A DNA stretch of 12,414 bases. It comes from an uncultured Clostridium sp. (GTDB lineage Bacteria > Bacillota > Clostridia > Lachnospirales > Lachnospiraceae). The stretch is taken from contig USBM01000041.1 in the NCBI GenBank assembly GCA_900552885.1, positions 1 through 12,414 of the forward strand. The letters run 5' to 3'. Under the pieces are notes generated by a model. It was not told the DNA's origin, made no database searches, and was given only the letters and a program-made list of their open reading frames with translations. A program made the translations under genes and the position numbers. Positions 12,038 through 12,414 of the stretch are shown here, one piece after another. How positions within the stretch are numbered: the first letter of the stretch is position 1; each line of letters begins with the position of its first letter.

Positions 12038-12414
12038 TTACTGATCATTTATTCTTGGCATTTTTGCATTATACTCTATTGGAACACTCTTTAATACTAC
12101 GTTTCCCGGTTCCATAACTATCTTATCCCATTCCTGTACGGTTCCTGCATAAGTGACTTTTTTAATAGAAGTACAGCCATTAAAGGCGTTCTTTCCAATC
12201 TTTACAATGTTTACCGGAATATAAACCGACTCTAAATAGGTATTTCCCTCAAAAGCACTTTCTCCAATCTCTTTTACATCCTTATACGAATGTGAAGCTC
12301 CAAACGTATTAACCGCTGTCATGGTATCCGGAATTGCCAAATATTTGTATTTATCTAAGTTATCCTCATCCCAAATACCTGTAATCACAGCATTTTCTTC
12401 ATCCGTTGCCATGC
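12038..12414 (-). CDS. BspA-like leucine-rich repeat (LRR_5) protein, C-terminal part
   Basis: At least 124 residues of a repeat protein are visible, continuing beyond the right edge; the ATG at 12412 may be internal. The unit VKEIGESAFEGNTYLESVYIP followed by VNIVKIGKNAFNGCTSIKKV is the roughly 23-residue LRR_5 repeat of BspA-type surface proteins (I-x-x-x-A-F-x-x-C/N-x-x-L-x-x-V-x-I-P). The last repeat runs into YAGTVQEWDKI, a common ending for these proteins, and the chain closes with a short polar tail. Such proteins are usually exported and bind host or matrix molecules; the signal peptide would be outside the window. It is the first intact coding sequence after the mobile debris. Confidence 0.8.
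   Translation of the reverse strand, partial: MATDEENAVITGIWDEDNLDKYKYLAIPDTMTAVNTFGASHSYKDVKEIGESAFEGNTYLESVYIPVNIVKIGKNAFNGCTSIKKVTYAGTVQEWDKIVMEPGNVVLKSVPIEYNAKMPRINDQ

Noticed and set aside
1..12414. CRISPR array, phage genes or toxin-antitoxin pair
   Set aside because: No regularly spaced direct repeats of CRISPR size and no recognisable phage structural or toxin-antitoxin proteins on either strand.

Overview
The window looks like chromosomal DNA from an anaerobic, low- to mid-GC Firmicute, most likely a gut Lachnospiraceae-type Clostridium. The reasons are strong AGGAGG-type ribosome binding sites, [4Fe-4S]-rich anaerobic enzymes, a sodium:neurotransmitter-symporter-family carrier, an Rrf2 regulator, a BspA-like leucine-rich-repeat protein and debris of a Clostridial integrative conjugative element (ICE). 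The genus cannot be fixed from the sequence alone.

Region 1 (about 116-4516, all minus strand) is a seven-gene sulfur assimilation operon read from a good promoter at 4481-4509. The order is metY (O-acetylhomoserine sulfhydrylase), a small siroheme sulfite reductase with two ferredoxin clusters, a TusA-like sulfur carrier, an unusual thioredoxin, a ThiS/MoaD-like sulfur carrier protein, a ThiF/MoeB-like E1 enzyme and a JAMM (Mov34/MPN) metalloprotease. The last three plus MetY match the parts list of the protein-thiocarboxylate homocysteine pathway described in Wolinella succinogenes (HcyS, HcyF, HcyD, MetY). The carrier ends in GGGAR, so its Gly-Gly tail is masked and needs trimming, which is the expected role of the protease. 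I read the operon as sulfite -> sulfide -> carrier thiocarboxylate -> homocysteine.

Region 2 (4949-8328) holds a D-serine dehydratase gene (dsdA) followed two bases later by a GNAT acetyltransferase on the minus strand, diverging from a Na+-coupled amino acid transporter gene on the plus strand. The transporter ends in a bidirectional terminator. Import plus deamination of an amino acid such as D-serine is a reasonable inference.

Region 3 (8350-10998, minus strand) holds an FAD-dependent dehydrogenase with its own promoter, an AlkD-like DNA alkylation repair protein and a three-cysteine Rrf2 regulator. The Rrf2 and metY promoters share a 21-bp motif (16 of 21 positions identical), which suggests that this regulator controls both itself and the sulfur operon.

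A repeat of about 350-414 bp, with terminal inverted repeats TACCCTTGCAC/GTGCAAGGGTA and a large internal hairpin, occurs three times: a partial copy at 1-110 (inverted), a full copy at 4530-4943 and a copy at 11059-11411 lacking its right tip. The first two bracket the sulfur operon in opposite orientation; the last two are direct repeats around regions 2 and 3. The third copy runs straight into broken ICE sequence (about 11412-11990), including a VirB4-like fragment interrupted by a stop codon. The window ends inside a BspA-like leucine-rich-repeat gene on the minus strand.
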